Shown here: piece by piece, positions 60,755 to 64,000 of the stretch
How the letters are laid out: every line of letters begins with the position of its first letter
Position numbering within the stretch: position 1 is the stretch's first letter
From: Larkinella terrae
GTDB taxonomy: Bacteria > Bacteroidota > Bacteroidia > Cytophagales > Spirosomataceae
NCBI RefSeq assembly: GCF_009668025.1
Contig: NZ_WJXZ01000007.1
Coordinates: 291,152 to 355,151 of the forward strand
Reading direction: 5' to 3'
Length of the DNA stretch: 64,000 bases
Position numbers and translations under genes: made by a program
Notes under the pieces: generated by a model
What the model saw: the letters and a program-made list of their open reading frames with translations, nothing else
Database searches by the model: none
What the model was told of the DNA's origin: nothing

Positions 60755-62440
60755 TTACCCATACCAATGCTCACGGTGAGGTTTACGAAACGAATTCGGT
60801 TGATGATAATTCATTCGAAGCGGTTTTTGGGCCCGATTCCACAGCACCAGCAAAATCAGGCCAACAAGGATCGTTCCGGCAATCTCTGAATAAATCAGGG
60901 ATGAGGTAACTTCGTTGAGTGGACTCAGGTCGTTCACAAAAAGGGCCGTTACTTTACCGGTCAGTCTTAAAAAAAAGGCTGGAAATACGCCGACGGCCAA
61001 AATGCCCAAACCGGCCATCACTTTGGGCATCATCATGTCGTCGGTAACCTCCTTTGCTTGCCCAACAGGCTCAGAATACGGAGTTCCCAGAAATACGGTT
61101 TCAAAAACTTTCAGGAAGCCAAATAGAGTCAATCCGGCAATAACGGAAAGGCCACCGATTATGGTCCAGATGATCAGGTTGAGCGATGCGGTTTCCAACC
61201 TGAGCCCTTTTAAGAGTCCGGAATAAATCAGAAATTCGGAGATAAAACCGTTGAAAGGCGGTAAGCCGCAAATGGCGAGTGTGCCGACCAGAAACGCCGT
61301 CGATGTTTTCGGCATGGTTTTGATTAAACCGCCCAGTTGCTCGAAATTACGGGTGTGCGTCGCTCGGTAAATGGAACCGACGCAATAGAACAGGAGCGAT
61401 TTGGAGAGCGAATGATTGACAAGGTGCAGAATCCCGCCGGTGAAGCCCAGAGCCGCAAGAACCGGTGATCCGAACGCCAGCCCCACCAAACCCGATCCAA
61501 TGCCAATGCCAATGATTCCAGCGTTAGCGATGCTGCTGTAAGCCAGCAGTTTCTTGCCATCGTGTTGAGTAAACGCCAGCCGAATTCCGACGATTCCCGA
61601 CAGCAACGAAATAGCAAGAATAATTAAACCAATTGTGAGGAGCTCGGTGTGAACGTAGGTAATCACCCGGAGAATCCCGTAAATACCCATTTGGATCAGT
61701 ACGCCCGACATAATGCCCGACACGTGTGAAGGAGCCGCCAGTTGCGTAGGAGGGAGCCAGCTGTGGAATGGCACAAAACCCGCATAACTCCCAAAACCGA
61801 TCAGCAGCAGCAGAAAAACCGGCCAGACTTCGTGCTGGGCAAAATACGCGCTGAGACTATCGAAGCCAAACGCATGGTGGGTTGAGTGGGAAGCCAGAAA
61901 AGCCACCAGGATCAGGACGAAACCGGTTTGAATCTGAAGCAGGTAATTCAAGCCGATTTTGAAGATTTCCCTGCGTTCGACCTCGAAAACCACCAGCCCA
62001 AAGGAAGAAATCGCCATAAGTTCCCAGGCCGTCAGGAATGCGATTCCGCCCCGCAGGGTCGTAGCCAGAATCATCGAAATATGTAGCCAGAGAAGCGCCA
62101 GGTGGTGAAAGGAAAGTTGCAGATCCGAGCGGGTTTGCCGGTACAATTTCAAATAACCGTTCGCGTACAGCACACCCGTGAGCATGGTCAGGCTGATAAC
62201 CGAAAGGAAAAAAGCCGATAAACTATCAATATTAACGGACAGGAAAAGCCGGATTTTTTCCAGCAGATTAAACTGCATCACTCCGCCCGCGGATAACGCC
62301 CGAAAAGCCCAGGAAGAAGCGGTGATAATGAGGAGAATGTGGAGGAAAAGGCTGAAATAATATTTCGTCTGCCCCCGGAATACGAAGACTCCAAAGCTTC
62401 CGGCAGCAGTAAATAATAAAACAGCAGACTCCATGTCCAA
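60755..62440 (-). CDS. HyfB/NuoL-like proton-translocating antiporter subunit
   Basis: 561 residues and about 14 hydrophobic helices, of the NADH:quinone oxidoreductase/Mrp antiporter family, closest in pattern to HyfB/HycC of group 4 hydrogenases. Features: AFLTAWELMAISSFGLVVFE (conserved Glu), SYAGFVPFHSWLPPTQLAAPSHVSGIMSGV, KKLLAYSSIANAGIIGIG, LHLVNHSLSKSLLFYCVGSI and CGLPPFNGFISEFLIYSG. No other complex subunit lies beside it in the window, so it is an orphan unless partners are elsewhere. Neighbours are a sensor kinase gene upstream and, convergent, the MazG-like gene. Confidence 0.85.
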   Translation of the reverse strand: MDMESAVLLFTAAGSFGVFVFRGQTKYYFSLFLHILLIITASSWAFRALSAGGVMQFNLLEKIRLFLSVNIDSLSAFFLSVISLTMLTGVLYANGYLKLYRQTRSDLQLSFHHLALLWLHISMILATTLRGGIAFLTAWELMAISSFGLVVFEVERREIFKIGLNYLLQIQTGFVLILVAFLASHSTHHAFGFDSLSAYFAQHEVWPVFLLLLIGFGSYAGFVPFHSWLPPTQLAAPSHVSGIMSGVLIQMGIYGILRVITYVHTELLTIGLIILAISLLSGIVGIRLAFTQHDGKKLLAYSSIANAGIIGIGIGSGLVGLAFGSPVLAALGFTGGILHLVNHSLSKSLLFYCVGSIYRATHTRNFEQLGGLIKTMPKTSTAFLVGTLAICGLPPFNGFISEFLIYSGLLKGLRLETASLNLIIWTIIGGLSVIAGLTLFGFLKVFETVFLGTPYSEPVGQAKEVTDDMMMPKVMAGLGILAVGVFPAFFLRLTGKVTALFVNDLSPLNEVTSSLIYSEIAGTILVGLILLVLWNRAQKPLRMNYHQPNSFRKPHREHWYG

Positions 62441-62529
62441 TCAACTTATAACTTAAAAGTCAAAGGTGGTTGAGGACAGTTAAAAGTGAATTAACGGTAA
62501 GTTAAAAACAGGTTAAATTGATTTTTCCG

Positions 62530-63945
62530 CTATTCATCCAGTTCGAAAGCCAGCGGTTTTTCGGACCCTACGGTTTTCCGGACGGGCACCGTTACTTCAA
62601 CGGTAGTCCCCTTTCCAATTTCTGATTCCACGTGAATCTGGCCTTTGTGAAGCGTCACGATCCGGTGGGTCAGGGCCAGGCCAATGCCGTGACCGATGAT
62701 GCCGGATGTGTTTTCGGAGCGGAAAAAGGGCTCAAACAGGTGTGGAATATCGGCTTTCGGAATCCCGTAACCGTGGTCCGTAAAGGTTAGCAGAATGGTA
62801 TTTTCACCGGCATTCAGGGTCACGGTGGTGTGATGGTCCTTGGAGTATTTGCAGCCGTTTTCGATCAAATTCTGAAACGCCATTTGCAGGAGCGATTCTT
62901 CGCCCATGACGATCAGCTCTTCTTCATTGCCGGGTAGTTTTTCGTATTCAATATCGATCCGGTATTCTTCATTTTTTTGCAACAGACGGCTGCGCCCTTG
63001 CCAGAGCAGTTCGTCGATCCGCACCGGTTTAAACGACAGTGTGGCCGCATCGGCATTGACCCGCGCCAGTTCGAGCAACCCGTTGACGAGGTTATTCATT
63101 TTTTTGCCTTCCTCCAGCACACTTTCAAGGGCCTGTTTGTACTCGAATTCGTTGCGGGGCTGCATGAGCGTCACATCGACCTGTCCCACCATCACGGTCA
63201 GCGGAGTCAGGAGTTCGTGGGAAGCGTGGGAAACGAAACTTTTCTGGAGAATAAAGGCCTGTTCCAGCCGTTCGAGCATTTCGTTGAACGTATCCGCCAG
63301 TTTGGCCAGTTCGTCTTTCTGCCGACCAACGCGCAGCCGGGCGTAGATGTTGGTAGCTGAAATGTCCTTTACCTGATCGATGATATCAGAGACCGGTTTG
63401 AGGGCATCTCCCGCAAAAAACCACCCGGCCAGCAACACAATTCCCATGCTAACGATCCAGCTGATGACCAGAATGTCGCGTAGCCATTCAATTTTGGTAA
63501 AACCGTAGCGGTCGATGGCCGTGGCCACGATCACTAGCGTCCGCTTATGACGGTCGGAAAACCGGATGCCCAGCGTTTCGACCATGCCATTGCGTTTGAA
63601 GATCTCCTTGCCATTGCGGACCTGTTCCAGAAACTGGAGGGAAACCATTTCCCGTTTCGAGTCGGTCGAGTGCAGAATGCGGTTGTCGGGCAGGAAGATG
63701 GTGACGTGTCCTTTATACAACGACATGTAATTCAGCTCGATCCGTTGCAGCATTTTGTCGGTAATACCGCTTACTTCCACATTCTCAAGGAGTTGGGCGG
63801 TAGCTAACGCATTCTGGCGCAGTCGGTCATAGAACTCCCGTTCGCGGTATTGATCGAATAAATAAAAGATGGTAAGCGAAAACAGCAGGATGATTGAACC
63901 AACCAGCAGCGCAAAAAGTACAGTTAGTCGGGCTCTGATGTTCAT
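62530..63945 (-). CDS. HAMP-containing sensor histidine kinase
   Basis: 471 residues: helix (about 8-30), an extracytoplasmic sensor domain (31-155), a second helix (about 157-178), HAMP (about 180-232), HisKA with phospho-acceptor His243 in FVSHASHELLTPLTVM, and HATPase with NLIENGCKYSKDHH, FTDHGYGIPKADIPHLFEPF and GHGIGLALTHRIVTLHKG. Architecture is like CusS/ArlS. Its response regulator gene is expected just upstream, beyond the right edge of the window. The signal is unknown. Confidence 0.95.
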   Translation of the reverse strand: MNIRARLTVLFALLVGSIILLFSLTIFYLFDQYREREFYDRLRQNALATAQLLENVEVSGITDKMLQRIELNYMSLYKGHVTIFLPDNRILHSTDSKREMVSLQFLEQVRNGKEIFKRNGMVETLGIRFSDRHKRTLVIVATAIDRYGFTKIEWLRDILVISWIVSMGIVLLAGWFFAGDALKPVSDIIDQVKDISATNIYARLRVGRQKDELAKLADTFNEMLERLEQAFILQKSFVSHASHELLTPLTVMVGQVDVTLMQPRNEFEYKQALESVLEEGKKMNNLVNGLLELARVNADAATLSFKPVRIDELLWQGRSRLLQKNEEYRIDIEYEKLPGNEEELIVMGEESLLQMAFQNLIENGCKYSKDHHTTVTLNAGENTILLTFTDHGYGIPKADIPHLFEPFFRSENTSGIIGHGIGLALTHRIVTLHKGQIHVESEIGKGTTVEVTVPVRKTVGSEKPLAFELDE

Positions 63946-64000
63946 GGCAGGTGACAGAAATCGAGTCGGAAAGAAAATGGGGGAAGGTCGGATATTCCTT

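Overview
This 64 kb window is chromosomal DNA of a member of the Bacteroidota, most likely a Cytophagales bacterium close to Spirosoma or Larkinella (Spirosomaceae). The evidence is a type IX secretion sorting tail on a DUF1501 protein, -7 promoter boxes of the form TAnnTTTG, LytS/LytTR two-component proteins, secreted NIPSNAP, DUF1800/DUF1501 and epimerase-like proteins, and a GC content near 50%. The genus is an inference. I saw no tRNA, rRNA, CRISPR array, insertion sequence, prophage or integrase other than the housekeeping XerD type.

Layout. 1-9.1 kb: the 3' end of mutS2, a Uma2-family gene, a YfhO-type membrane protein, a membrane LytTR regulator, a sulfite-oxidase-like enzyme, and a SIS isomerase plus ROK kinase pair. 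9.2-19.4 kb: a DUF1264 lipoprotein, an orphan four-helix sensor, a DUF1800/DUF1501 pair, two tandem DUF418 membrane proteins, an SGNH hydrolase, a Tat-exported epimerase-like protein and a DUF486 protein. 19.5-30.3 kb: an endonuclease III-like protein, a 1016-residue caspase protein with an SGNH-like tail, a LytS/LytTR pair, an MpaB/DUF5995 fusion, a receptor-type adenylate cyclase and a single-domain response regulator. 30.4-43.3 kb: a secreted epimerase/glutaminase-family operon, an orphan alpha-E protein, a NIPSNAP protein, two unrecognised coiled-coil membrane proteins, an ethanolamine-type permease, a Pro/Glu-rich protein, a monohaem cytochrome, DUF423 and the PLP-homeostasis protein. 43.5-64 kb is mostly housekeeping: rpsF-rpsR-rplI, GSCFA protein, Mrp and Nfu, a long Ddl-like ligase, SDR, a broken DUF6169-like gene, pepT, prfC, SixA-type phosphatase, methyltransferase, xerD, aroQ, a class V aminotransferase, marC, a MazG-like protein, an orphan HyfB/NuoL-like antiporter subunit and a sensor kinase.

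Two features cut across the window. First, many intergenic gaps hold long imperfect inverted repeats built from short reiterated words, and the words differ from gap to gap. Second, the 7-mer AAACCGG/CCGGTTT is strongly over-represented: hand counts in three samples give 13 copies in about 5.2 kb, roughly 20 times random expectation. The most interesting protein-level candidates are the caspase/SGNH-like fusion, the MpaB-DUF5995 fusion, the paired coiled-coil membrane proteins, and the A7-tract frameshift in the DUF6169-like gene with its overlapping 51-codon partner ORF.
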